In this document: positions 1 through 7,972 of the stretch, one piece after another
How positions within the stretch are numbered: the stretch's first letter is position 1
Layout of the letters: each line of letters begins with the position of its first letter
From: Desulfovibrio mangrovi
Lineage (GTDB): Bacteria > Desulfobacterota > Desulfovibrionia > Desulfovibrionales > Desulfovibrionaceae
Assembly: GCF_026230175.1 (NCBI RefSeq)
Contig: NZ_CP104208.1
Coordinates: forward strand, 930,001-994,000
DNA: 64,000 nucleotides
Reading direction: 5' to 3'
Position numbers and translations under genes: made by a program
The notes under the pieces: generated by a model
The model's database searches: none
What the model saw: only the letters and a program-made list of their open reading frames with translations
What the model was told of the DNA's origin: nothing

Positions 1-1358
1 AAGTAGCCGTCCTCATCCATGTTGGCGATGTCGCCGGTATAGAGCCAGCCGTTACGCAGGGTTGATGCGGTTTCGTCGGGACGGTTCCAGTAGCCTTTCA
101 TCACCTGGGGACCGCGGATGACGAGTTCACCGATTTTTCCGGCAGGCACCGGTACGAAGCCCAGTTCCATGTCCACGATGCGGGCTTCGGTATCCGGGAA
201 GGGGACACCGATTGAGCCGATCTTGTGCACGCTGTCTATGGGGTTCAGGTGGGTGACGGGCGATGCCTCGGTCAGGCCGAAGCCTTCAATGATGCTGGCT
301 CCGGTGAGCGCGGCAAAGCGTTTCATCTGTTCCACAGGCATGGGCGAAGAGCCGGAAATACAGTAGCGAATGCACGTAAGATCGTACTTGGAAATCTCTT
401 TCTGCTGCATGAGGGCTATGTATACGGAAGGCGCACCGGGGAAGATGGTGGGCTTGTACTTCTGTATGCCGTCCAGCACATCCTTCGGCACGAAACGCGG
501 GAAGGGAATGACCGTGGAGGCAAGCAGCGTGGGGAAGACGAGGCAGACCGTCAGGCCGAAAACATGGAAATAGGGCAGAATGCCGAGGAACGTGTGGTGC
601 TCGCTTGCCAGCTTTTTGAGCATGGCGTTGCACTGCTGGGCGTTGACGCCGAGGTTGTAGTGCGTGAGCATTACGCCCTTGGCAATGCCGGTGGTGCCGC
701 CTGTGTACTGCAGCAGTGCCAACGTCTCTGTCGGGTCCGCAATGGGCGCGCTGAGTCTGTCTTTGCCTTCGGCAAGCTGCTTCCAGGGCAGAATGGTTTT
801 GCCGTCGAAGGGAATATTCTGGAAGGAGGCATCACGCTTGGACTTGACCGTATAAAGCAGGTTGAGAGGAAAGCCGAGACTCTCGGAAATTCTGGTGATG
901 AAATATTTCTTGATGGGGAGTTTGTCGCGCAGCTTTTCCAGCTTTGGCCATACAAGATCAAGGGCGATCATGTGCTTGGCGCCAGAATCCTCGATCTGGT
1001 GCACCAGCTCCTTCTCCATGTAAAGCGGGTTTGTCATGACGACAACGGCACCTGCTTTGAGCACGCCCCAGAAGGCGGCAACGGTCTGCGGCAGGTTGGG
1101 CATCATGATGGATACCCTGTCACCCGGTTCTACCCCATGGCGGCGCAGGTTGGCGGCAACGGTTTCCGCCATGACCTGAAGCTTTTTGTAGGTGATCTTC
1201 TTGTTGCGGAAGATAATGGCAGTCCGGTTGGGGTGATTGGCTGCCGCCCTGTCGAGGTAGGCGTACAGGGGAAGCTTTTCGTATTCAATGGATGCGGGAA
1301 CACCATCGTCGTAATGGGCCAGCCAGGGAAATGCGTAGGAGGGGGTCTGCTCGCTCAT
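1..1358 (-). CDS. Long-chain fatty acid-CoA ligase, C-terminus cut by window edge
   Basis: This enzyme would activate fatty acids to acyl-CoA through an acyl-adenylate, in the cytoplasm or at the inner membrane. The protein starts MSEQTPSYAFPWL and carries the ANL-superfamily P-loop-like motif YTGGTTGIAKG, the GFGLTEASP motif and, at the window edge, GWLYTGDIANMDEDGY. This order is that of FadD-type ligases, which are usually about 550 residues; about 450 are present here and the C-terminal lid domain lies outside the window. No clear Shine-Dalgarno sequence precedes the ATG at 1358. A hairpin (1388-1418) and a 13-bp palindrome (1427-1439) lie just upstream and may be regulatory. The family is certain; the chain-length preference is inferred. 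Confidence 0.93.
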   Translation of the reverse strand, partial: MSEQTPSYAFPWLAHYDDGVPASIEYEKLPLYAYLDRAAANHPNRTAIIFRNKKITYKKLQVMAETVAANLRRHGVEPGDRVSIMMPNLPQTVAAFWGVLKAGAVVVMTNPLYMEKELVHQIEDSGAKHMIALDLVWPKLEKLRDKLPIKKYFITRISESLGFPLNLLYTVKSKRDASFQNIPFDGKTILPWKQLAEGKDRLSAPIADPTETLALLQYTGGTTGIAKGVMLTHYNLGVNAQQCNAMLKKLASEHHTFLGILPYFHVFGLTVCLVFPTLLASTVIPFPRFVPKDVLDGIQKYKPTIFPGAPSVYIALMQQKEISKYDLTCIRYCISGSSPMPVEQMKRFAALTGASIIEGFGLTEASPVTHLNPIDSVHKIGSIGVPFPDTEARIVDMELGFVPVPAGKIGELVIRGPQVMKGYWNRPDETASTLRNGWLYTGDIANMDEDGY

Positions 1359-1387
1359 GAAGATATTTTTGTAATGGGTGGATGAAA

Positions 1388-1439
1388 CGCCCGCAGGACA
1401 AGTTGTACTATGCGGGCGCCTGAAACATTCAATTTGAAT
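1388..1439 (-). promoter_or_regulatory. Hairpin plus palindrome upstream of acyl-CoA ligase
   Basis: Inverted arms CGCCCGCA (1388-1395) and TGCGGGCG (1411-1418) are followed at 1427-1439 by the perfect palindrome ATTCAATTTGAAT. Both lie within 80 bases upstream of the ligase start. The palindrome could be an operator for a fatty-acid-responsive repressor, but no regulator is encoded nearby. The role is speculative. Confidence 0.3.
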
Positions 1440-1974
1440 CTGATTTGTTGATGCAGATGCTTTTACAATGGCCCGAAGATTAACGCAAGGTGCTGATTTT
1501 TCGACAGGTCACGAGATGAGTATTCACTTGTGTTGAATATATCGTTGCCCAAAGAGGCGGTCGCAGCCTGTTTTTTCTATAGATCAATGTTTCCAGAGGT
1601 ATTGAAACATGCATAGGCGTGGGCGATAAAAACCTTTGAACTGCGCATAGATCTTTACATTATCAGATTTGGGATTCCTTGCGGCAAGGAGCCAACTCCC
1701 TGCCTCACTATCTGTAAAGTGGCAGCGATGGTTGCTTTTTGTGTGGCGTGTTTTCTTGTTGCTGAAGTGTGTACGCACACAGCTTCGGGCAGGAAATGTG
1801 TAAGGATACAACTTCAGGATATGTTGACTGCGCTTTTACAGACTCTCCAGTCTGGCATCAGGACTATTTGCGGCCGGGGGGCAAGGTCGGCGAGGTGGGG
1901 AAAAACTGGTGGAGGGGTGAAGTCATGGTTGGCGCTACTGTGGGGCATCCCTGCAGCATTGAAATGGGGTGATG

Positions 1975-2007
1975 AAAAAAGCCCGCAGGCAGCGCCTGCG
2001 GGCTTTT
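1975..2007 (-). terminator. Rho-independent terminator of dapA
   Basis: A perfect 10-bp stem GCCCGCAGGC/GCCTGCGGGC (1981-1990 and 1994-2003) with a three-base loop is flanked by A-rich and T-rich tracts. It therefore has terminator form on both strands. It sits about 20 bases after the dapA stop. Confidence 0.9.
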
Positions 2008-2028
2008 GGGTAACCGGAATGAACGAAG

Positions 2029-2907
2029 TTAGAGAAGTCCCTTGGACTGTAGGCAGCTGCGAAGAGTCTTTTCGTTCTGTTCCATGAGGGGAACCAGCGG
2101 GAGACGCATCTCAAGGCTGATCTTGCCCATCATGGCCAGCGAGGTCTTTACGGGAATCGGGTTGGTCTCAATGAACATGGCCCTGCACAGTCCCTGCATG
2201 TCGAAGTGCAGCTTGCGTGCAGTGGCGATGTCGCCATCCTTGAAGGCCTTGCACAGCCCCGCCATCTTGTCGGGAATGATGTTGGACACCACGGAGATGA
2301 CCCCGCAGCCCCCCAGAGACAGCAGCGGCAGCACGGTGAAGTCATCACCGGAAAGCACCTGAAAGTCTGGGCCGCATTGTTCAATGATGTCGGAAACCTG
2401 CGTCAGATTTGCCGTGGCTTCCTTTACCCCTTTGACCTGGGGAATGTCTTTGAACAGACGGGCAAGAGTGCAGGGCAGCATGTTGGTGCCGGTGCGGCCG
2501 GGAACATTGTAGAGAATGAAGGGCATATCCACTTCGGCGGCAATGGCCTTGAAGTGCTGATAGAGCCCTTCCTGCGTGGGTTTGTTGTAGTAAGGCGTGA
2601 TGAGGAGCGCGCCGTCTGCTCCGGCCTCTTTGGCAAATCTGGTGAGGTCGATGGCTTCTTTGGTGTTGTTGGAACCTGCGCCGGCCAGAACCGGTACGCG
2701 CTTTTTCGCTTGGTCAACGCAAATGCGGATGACCTCGCGGTGTTCCTCATGGGAAAGCGTGGCGGATTCACCAGTCGTGCCACAGGGAACAACGCCGTTG
2801 ATACCCTGTTCAATCTGCCACTCGATTAATTCCCTGTATCGCTCCTCATCAACGACGCCGTTCTTGAACGGAGTCACCAGCGCCGTAAACGCACCCGTAA
2901 ATTGCAT
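2029..2907 (-). CDS. dapA: 4-hydroxy-tetrahydrodipicolinate synthase
   Basis: It condenses pyruvate with aspartate semialdehyde, the committed step of lysine and meso-diaminopimelate synthesis, in the cytoplasm. The 292-residue length is normal for this class I aldolase. GTTGES (residues 43-48) supplies the pyruvate-binding threonines, Tyr133 lies in [10 protein letters not shown], and Lys162 in VKGVKEA is the Schiff-base lysine. GGAGG stands six bases before the ATG. The gene follows dapF with a 71-base gap that contains a strong hairpin, so the two pathway genes are probably co-transcribed. It ends in a clear terminator. Confidence 0.97.
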   Translation of the reverse strand: MQFTGAFTALVTPFKNGVVDEERYRELIEWQIEQGINGVVPCGTTGESATLSHEEHREVIRICVDQAKKRVPVLAGAGSNNTKEAIDLTRFAKEAGADGALLITPYYNKPTQEGLYQHFKAIAAEVDMPFILYNVPGRTGTNMLPCTLARLFKDIPQVKGVKEATANLTQVSDIIEQCGPDFQVLSGDDFTVLPLLSLGGCGVISVVSNIIPDKMAGLCKAFKDGDIATARKLHFDMQGLCRAMFIETNPIPVKTSLAMMGKISLEMRLPLVPLMEQNEKTLRSCLQSKGLL

Positions 2908-2933
2908 ATTGCCTCCTCTTCTCTCTGTCGGAG

Positions 2934-2965
2934 CGTTCGTCCGGACAATGGTGTCCGGACGAGCG
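2934..2965 (-). other. Strong hairpin between dapF and dapA
   Basis: Perfect 11-bp arms TCGTCCGGACA (2937-2947) and TGTCCGGACGA (2952-2962) have a four-base loop and can extend to about 14 bp. No T-tract follows on the minus strand. It is more likely an mRNA-stability or partial-termination element than a full terminator. Confidence 0.55.
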
Positions 2966-2978
2966 GGCCGTTTGTTCC

Positions 2979-3824
2979 TTAGGATAGGGTGAGGCCAAGG
3001 GCCTCAAGATACATTTCGCCGGAATACACATTCAGCGCTTTGCCTTTAAGGTAGACGCAGCCGTCTTCAATGGAAATGCCGAGAATCTCGCCGCCTGAGC
3101 TGCGTACGTTCACGGATTCCTCGGTCAGGCCGAGCGCGCTGGTGACGACAACGCCCGCTGCGGCACCTGTGCCGCATGCGTAGGTTTCGTCTTCCACCCC
3201 GCGCTCATAGGTGCGCAGATGAATGTTCTTTTTGTCCAGCACGGTCACAAAGTTCGCATTGGTTCCCGCAGGGGCGAACGCCGCGTGGTAACGCACGTGC
3301 GCTCCCAGCGTTTTCACGTCCAGTCCGGCTGCGTTGTCGTGAATGTATACGGCATGGGGCACGCCGGTGTTCACGAAGTGGATGGTGCCTTCCATGCCGG
3401 GCATGTCGATGGGCTTGTTGAGCTCCAGCCCCTTGGGAGGGGTAAGCTGGACCTTGACCTCGCAGTTATCGACATCCACTTCGGCGCGGATGGGGCCCGC
3501 ATCGGAGCCGAAGGTGTGAATGGGGCCGGCGAATCCCAGCTTTACGGCCAGAAGACCGGCACAGCGGGATGCGTTGCCGCACATTTCTGCGCGTGAACCA
3601 TCGGCGTTGTAGAAATGCCAACGGTAATCGACAGAAGCTTCAGGGGCCTCTTCAAGAAAGACGAGGCCGTCGGCTCCAACTCCAAAGGCACGGCGGCAGA
3701 CCTTTTTCGCCCAATCCGCCATCGCTGACACGGGCAGCTTAAGCTCTCTGTTGTCAATGAACACGAAGTCGTTGCCGCAGCCCTGCATTTTATGGATGGG
3801 GACTGCTTTCATGTTCCTGTTCAC
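2979..3824 (-). CDS. dapF: Diaminopimelate epimerase
   Basis: It interconverts LL- and meso-diaminopimelate, the last step before lysine and the peptidoglycan precursor. The cofactor-independent two-cysteine mechanism is visible as Cys82 in EMCGNASRC and Cys217 in [10 protein letters not shown]. The 281-residue length is typical. The start is taken as the GTG at 3824 because AAGGAG lies eight bases upstream. An ATG four codons inside (3812) has a weaker site. The gene lies upstream of dapA on the same strand. Confidence 0.96.
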   Translation of the reverse strand: MNRNMKAVPIHKMQGCGNDFVFIDNRELKLPVSAMADWAKKVCRRAFGVGADGLVFLEEAPEASVDYRWHFYNADGSRAEMCGNASRCAGLLAVKLGFAGPIHTFGSDAGPIRAEVDVDNCEVKVQLTPPKGLELNKPIDMPGMEGTIHFVNTGVPHAVYIHDNAAGLDVKTLGAHVRYHAAFAPAGTNANFVTVLDKKNIHLRTYERGVEDETYACGTGAAAGVVVTSALGLTEESVNVRSSGGEILGISIEDGCVYLKGKALNVYSGEMYLEALGLTLS

Positions 3825-3875
3825 CGATTAACTCCTTGCAATGTATGCGATATGTGCCCGTTTTCGCGTTTATGA

Positions 3876-4766
3876 TCACGGGGCGGGCATGGACGCGATA
3901 ACCGGATCAGGGGCGACGGATTCATCAAGATTGACAACGGGGAAGCGGACGTTGTCATTCTCTCTCCATTCCCAGTCCGGAGTTCTCCGGGGCCATTCCA
4001 TAAGCTCGATAACGGCCAACGCCTTGCCTTTGGCGTAGCCCCGTGCCCACAGGATGGTACCTTTCGAATCCATGTTGCCCCGCATTCCTCCACCTGAACC
4101 GCTGCCGAGCAGAACATCGAAATGTCCTGAAGCAGCGGTAAGAAATTCTCGTTCCGACGGTGTGCCCCAAGGGCTTACCCCTATGATGAGGTCACACGTT
4201 TCGCGAAGAGAATCCGCAATGCGGATCAGTTCATTCTTATCCGTTTCGGATTCGTCCAGTTCTGCCGGAAGCAGGATGACTCCGATGCGTTTGTTGTCGA
4301 TCACACTCTGATGCACAACCGGTGTTTGGTCAACAAGGCGGAAGCCCGATGGCACTTTGCCTGTATGCCCTAAAAACCAATTGTGCGCAGTGGTTCCCAT
4401 CCACCCTACGTCAACCTGCATTCTTTCAAAGGCATCAATAAGATAGGGGGCTGAGGATGCGGGCAGTTCTTTGCCCTTGGCATCCGTGAATTCACCACTG
4501 CCGCCGATGACAAGGGCTGGTCCCAGCGTCCTGTATGATGTAATTTTTCCGGCCCGCCGGGCCAGTCCTCCGAGGGTTTTTCCTCCTCAGGTGGGACAGG
4601 GAAACATTTCACCATAGCCGTTGGCAAAAAACACAATGCGCAGAACGGGAAGGTTCTGCGCGTCGTGTGCTTCTGCCGCCTTTCCCGTGAGCAGTGCGAG
4701 CACACTCAACAGGGCGGCCAGGATGGCTATGCGGCCAGCGCCGGTAAGGCGCCTTGGGCTACTCAT
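3876..4766 (-). CDS. UshA-like metallophosphatase-type protein, candidate selenoprotein (in-frame UGA at codon 60)
   Basis: Reading from the ATG at 4766, which overlaps the end of the HU-like gene by 8 bases, one frame runs 296 codons to the stop at 3876 with a single internal UGA (4587-4589). Residues 13-29 form a signal peptide or anchor. The frame then reads NGYGEMFPCPT-UGA-GGKTLGGLARRA, so decoding UGA as selenocysteine gives a CPTU redox-like motif (Cys57, Sec60). The same frame is clearly protein-like on both sides. The remainder, including GVILLPAELDE and FDVLLGSGSGGGMRG, resembles periplasmic UshA/5'-nucleotidase-like proteins, but the usual DxH metal motif is absent. I recall a family called UshA-like (seleno)protein; I could not check it. 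A GC-rich hairpin lies at bSECIS distance. The alternative is a nonsense-disrupted pseudogene. Confidence 0.78.
4549..4565 (-). promoter_or_regulatory. Candidate bacterial SECIS hairpin
   Basis: On the minus strand, a 7-bp stem (CUGGCCC with GGGCCGG, one G-U pair) closes a GGC loop at 4556-4558, 28 bases after the UGA. Bacterial SECIS elements usually have an apical loop about 16-37 bases after the UGA with a G near the loop start. Only the pairing was read; no folding energy was computed. Confidence 0.45.
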
Positions 4767-5034
4767 TGAGAAATTCTTTGAGTTCCTTGCCGGCCCTGAA
4801 GAAGGGGAGCTGTTTAGGTTTCACCTTCACTACTTCGCCGGTTTTGGGGTTGCGTCCGGTGTATCCGCCGTAATCCTTGAGTTTGAAGCTGCCGAAGCCG
4901 CGAATTTCAACGCGGTCTCCATTGGCAAGGGCGGACTTCATGCTGTCCACGAAGATGTTGACCACGGTGGTCGCCTCTTCGATGGAGATGTTGTTTTCAT
5001 CGGACAGGGTCTTGATGAGTTCGCTTTTGTTCAT
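4759..5034 (-). CDS. HU/IHF-family DNA-binding protein
   Basis: This is a 91-residue nucleoid protein that bends DNA as a dimer. The family signature GFGSFKLKDYGGYTGRNPKTGE covers the start of the beta-arm, and the C-terminus VKPKQLPFFRAGKELKEFLN is typical. The ATG at 5034 is chosen because GGAG lies six bases upstream; a GTG directly before it is the alternative. The arm sequence GRNPKTGE fits both HU and IHF-beta, so I do not assign a symbol. The stop overlaps the start of the UshA-like gene by 8 bases, suggesting translational coupling. Confidence 0.93.
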   Translation of the reverse strand: MNKSELIKTLSDENNISIEEATTVVNIFVDSMKSALANGDRVEIRGFGSFKLKDYGGYTGRNPKTGEVVKVKPKQLPFFRAGKELKEFLNE

Positions 5035-5167
5035 CACCTACTCCGGGCAAATAGGGCATGAGGACATGCGCTGTGGTTAGAGGTCAAGAAGATTGCAGCT
5101 AACACAAATTGGGCATGTGGAGTATGTAATAAATCATTCTGATATTCAAGCGGTTATTAGAAAAAAC

Positions 5168-5977
5168 CTACCCCTCGATCAAAAAAGGTCCGCTCGCGAT
5201 TTGGTCGCGCATGGAAACGCGCAGTCTCTGCAACTTGACGGCAAGAGCAAACAGGTCCTGCGCTGCGGGAGAAGTGGGGGCCATTTTCAGCAGGGGCTTC
5301 TGGCGTCTTACAGATTCCGTCACCATCTTGTCGCTACGGATACCTCCCAGAAGGGTGGGCGTAAAACCGAGGAATTTATCACAGGCGGCGGCAAGGCGCT
5401 TGAAGGTGATCTCCTCTTCCCGCTTGTCTTCGACCTGGTTCACGATCACGTAGAAGTCCTTCACGCCGTGCTGGGTGGAGAGCACCTTCATGAGGGCATA
5501 GCTGTCCGTCAGCGAGGTCGGTTCAGGTGTGACGATGACAAGGCGTACATGGGTCATGGCACCGAAAGCGAGTACCGTCGGATTAATGCCTGCGCCAATG
5601 TCCATGAAGAGATAGTCATAGTCGGCGAACAGGGGGGCGAGCTTGCGGAACAGCATGGCGCGCAGGTCTGAATCCATTTCCACCAGTTCCGGCACGCCGG
5701 AGGCGGCAGGCAGGAAGTCGAAGCCGCCATTCTCGATATGTATGGCGATTTCTCTGGGGTTCATGTCGGAGTCCAGCAAGTTCTGCATGTTGTATTCGGG
5801 GGCGATGCCCAGAAGCACGTCCAGATTTGCCAGGCCGAGGTCACAGTCCATGAGCAGCAAAGGGAAGCCGCCGCGGAACATGCAGTATCCGAGGTTGAGG
5901 GCGATGTTTGATTTACCCACGCCGCCTTTGCCGCTGAGTACGGAAACGCTGAGAGTTCTGTTAATGCGCATGTTCAT
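5168..5977 (-). CDS. MinD/ParA-family ATPase, FlhG-like
   Basis: A 269-residue P-loop ATPase with the deviant Walker A SGKGGVGKSN (residues 15-24), the MDCDLGLANLDVLLG switch segment and the FMDIGAGINP motif. These belong to the MinD/FlhG (YlxH) group, which controls flagellar number or cell-pole placement. It lacks a clear N-terminal DQA(x)xLR activation motif and sits away from flagellar genes in this window, so FlhG is only the nearest label. It ends in QIASGPFLIEG rather than an obvious amphipathic membrane-targeting helix. It starts 8 bases after the diguanylate cyclase stop, so the two are probably co-transcribed. Confidence 0.85.
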   Translation of the reverse strand: MNMRINRTLSVSVLSGKGGVGKSNIALNLGYCMFRGGFPLLLMDCDLGLANLDVLLGIAPEYNMQNLLDSDMNPREIAIHIENGGFDFLPAASGVPELVEMDSDLRAMLFRKLAPLFADYDYLFMDIGAGINPTVLAFGAMTHVRLVIVTPEPTSLTDSYALMKVLSTQHGVKDFYVIVNQVEDKREEEITFKRLAAACDKFLGFTPTLLGGIRSDKMVTESVRRQKPLLKMAPTSPAAQDLFALAVKLQRLRVSMRDQIASGPFLIEG

Positions 5978-5985
5978 ATGGAGTT

Positions 5986-6855
5986 CTATTCAGTCCCGGA
6001 AAACAGGAACTGTTTCTCGTTGGAGTGTACCATGGTGGATCGATCGTATTCGAAGTCCGGCTGCTGGCGGGCAACATGTACGCAGTTCTTGCCGCTGGTC
6101 TTCGCTTCATAAAGGGCCTTGTCGGCCAGCTCCATCAGCATGGCAGGCGTAGTGGTGCCCCGTCCGCTCATGCAGGAAACGCCGGCGGAGAAGGTACAGG
6201 AGAAGGGGGCGTGGGGCTCGCAGCCGAAGAGCTGCTCGCTGAAACGCAGCAAGACACGTTCAACCATCGACTTCGCCTTGAGGGCGGAGGCACCGGGAAG
6301 CAGCAGGGCGAATTCCTCTCCGCCGAGCCGCGCCGCAACATCGTAGACCCGTTTGGTCTCAGACAGTACTTCGGCCAGGCCGCAGAGCACTTCGTCTCCG
6401 CAAGGATGACCATAGGTGTCGTTCACGTTTTTGAAGTTGTCTATGTCGATGCAGGCAAGGCTCACCGTGCCGTTGCTCCGGTCAACACGTTCAGCTTCGA
6501 TCTGAAGCTTGCGGTTGAATGCCCGTCGGTTTTCAAGGCCCGTCAGCGGATCATGTTCCGACTGGTGCGCAAGGTCTTCCAACGCCTGAAGCAGATGGCT
6601 CAGGTTCAGATGGGAAGACTCGTCCAGCGACAGGGCAAACCATTCCTGCAGGCCGTGCTTCTGGGCTACCTGTTTCCACTGCTCAATGGTTATGCCGTTG
6701 AACATGCGTGTGACGGCAATGAGGCCTGAGGTCTGTCCGGACGTGCGTTCCTTGGCAAGTTGCAGCAAAATTTGGCGCAACGATTCCAGTTCGCCAGACA
6801 GGGGGCGCAGGTCTTCCGGAATATCCCTTCCGCCGTATGTCTTAGTTTTCTGCAT
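5986..6855 (-). CDS. GGDEF diguanylate cyclase
   Basis: A soluble 289-residue protein predicted to make cyclic di-GMP from two GTP. The N-terminal 95 residues are helical with no recognised sensor domain. The GGDEF domain starts at HDPLTGLENRRAF, has the active-site GGEEF at 178-182, and the inhibitory I-site RVYD (169-172) exactly five residues before it, so product inhibition is expected. The start overlaps the end of prfB by 14 bases and has no good ribosome site of its own, suggesting coupled translation. A PilZ-like effector lies about 4 kb away on the same strand. Target and signal are unknown. Confidence 0.93.
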   Translation of the reverse strand: MQKTKTYGGRDIPEDLRPLSGELESLRQILLQLAKERTSGQTSGLIAVTRMFNGITIEQWKQVAQKHGLQEWFALSLDESSHLNLSHLLQALEDLAHQSEHDPLTGLENRRAFNRKLQIEAERVDRSNGTVSLACIDIDNFKNVNDTYGHPCGDEVLCGLAEVLSETKRVYDVAARLGGEEFALLLPGASALKAKSMVERVLLRFSEQLFGCEPHAPFSCTFSAGVSCMSGRGTTTPAMLMELADKALYEAKTSGKNCVHVARQQPDFEYDRSTMVHSNEKQFLFSGTE

Positions 6856-7952
6856 GGAGGTACAAAAGGAAATCTCTCAGGAATACGTCGATCTTGCCGT
6901 TCAGAACGGCTTCGACATCTCCCATTTCCGAGTTTGTCCGGTGGTCTTTGACCAACCGGTATGGCTGGAGCGTGTAGGTACGAATCTGGCTGCCGAAGCT
7001 GATGTCCATCTTGTTGGCATATTCTGCCTGGCGTTCGTCCTGCCTTTTACGCAATTCCAGATCATACAATCTGGCTTTGAGAATCTGCATGGCGGAATCG
7101 CGGTTCGCGTGCTGCGACTTTTCGTTCTGGCACTGGGCCACGGTTCCCGTGGGAATGTGGGTGATGCGCACCGCCGAGCTGGTGGTGTTAACGCTCTGTC
7201 CACCGGGACCGCTGGAACGGAAGAAGTCGATACGCAGATCTGCTTCCTTCACGTCCACGACGATATCGTCTCCGGCATCGGGAATGACATCCACCGAAGC
7301 AAATGACGTGTGCCGCCTGCCGGATGAGTCGAACGGGGAGATGCGGATGAGGCGATGGATGCCTCTCTCGCCTTTAAGCAGGCCATAGGTATTCGTGCCG
7401 CGGATACGCAGGGTGACACTCTTGATGCCTGCTTCATCGCCGTCCAGAAAGTCGAGGTACTCGGCCTTGAACCCTTGCGCGTCTGCCCAGCGCACATACA
7501 TGCGCAGCAGCATCTGGGCCCAGTCCTGTGCTTCGGTGCCGCCTGCACCGGGGTGGATTTCAAGAATCGCATCCTTGGAATCTTCCGGCGCGGAAAGCAG
7601 CATGTTCATTTCAGTGATCTGCAGCAGTTCTTCAAGCAGCTGGGTCTGCGCCTCAAGCGTTTCAAGGATTTCTGCGCTCTGATCATCTTCTGCAAGCAGC
7701 AGCCATTCTTCAAGATCTTCCTTGGCCTGCTTGAGCGCTTCCAGACGACTTATTTCTGCTTCAAGGCCGCTTTTTTCCTGCAGCACGGGCGTTAGCTTTT
7801 CCGGCTTGTCCCATGCGCCGGGACTGGAAAGCTGTTTCTCTATCTCATCGAGGCGGTTTTTCGCTGCCTCGAGGTCAAAGACGCCTCCACAACGTGGAGA
7901 ACTGTTCGAAGAGGGCTTGGCTTTGCGTACGCAGATCGGCAAGGTGCAACAT
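6842..7952 (-). CDS. prfB: Peptide chain release factor 2, with programmed +1 frameshift
   Basis: It recognises UAA and UGA and releases the finished protein from the ribosome. Translation starts at the ATG at 7952 and reads 25 codons (MLHLADLRTQSQALFEQF...) to an in-frame UGA at 7875-7877. The sequence there is GGAGG-CGT-CTT-TGA-C, the same layout as the E. coli prfB site: an internal Shine-Dalgarno, a three-base spacer and CUU-UGA-C. A +1 slip continues as DLEAAKNRLDEIE to 6842, giving 369 residues. The codon-recognition motif SPF (205-207) and catalytic GGQ (250-252) are present. The frameshift makes RF2 autoregulate its own level. The start overlaps neither neighbour and follows lnt by 20 bases. 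Confidence 0.96.
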
Positions 7953-7972
7953 ATATGTATCGTTGATTATGG

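Larger units (their letters stand above)
1359..2028. other. Long intergenic region without a convincing gene
   Basis: About 670 bases separate the acyl-CoA ligase start from the end of dapA. Apart from the hairpin and palindrome at 1388-1439 and the dapA terminator at 1975-2007, I see nothing supported. The open frames in it have no ribosome binding site, no recognisable protein and poor codon use. The region must contain the ligase promoter and could hide a small RNA. Confidence 0.5.

Noticed and set aside
225-1385. A 386-codon plus-strand frame opposite the acyl-CoA ligase
   Set aside because: The minus strand carries all ligase motifs, and the plus frame has no family resemblance.
1719-2087. 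A plus-strand frame of 122 codons in the gap before dapA
   Set aside because: It runs through the dapA terminator and into the antisense of dapA, with no ribosome site.
4406-4705. A 99-codon minus-strand frame overlapping the UshA-like gene
   Set aside because: It is out of frame with the selenoprotein frame, has no ribosome site and no protein character. The gene is explained by reading the UGA as selenocysteine.
7842-7952. prfB as a frameshifted pseudogene
   Set aside because: The shift site has all elements of the programmed RF2 frameshift, and the rest of the protein is intact.
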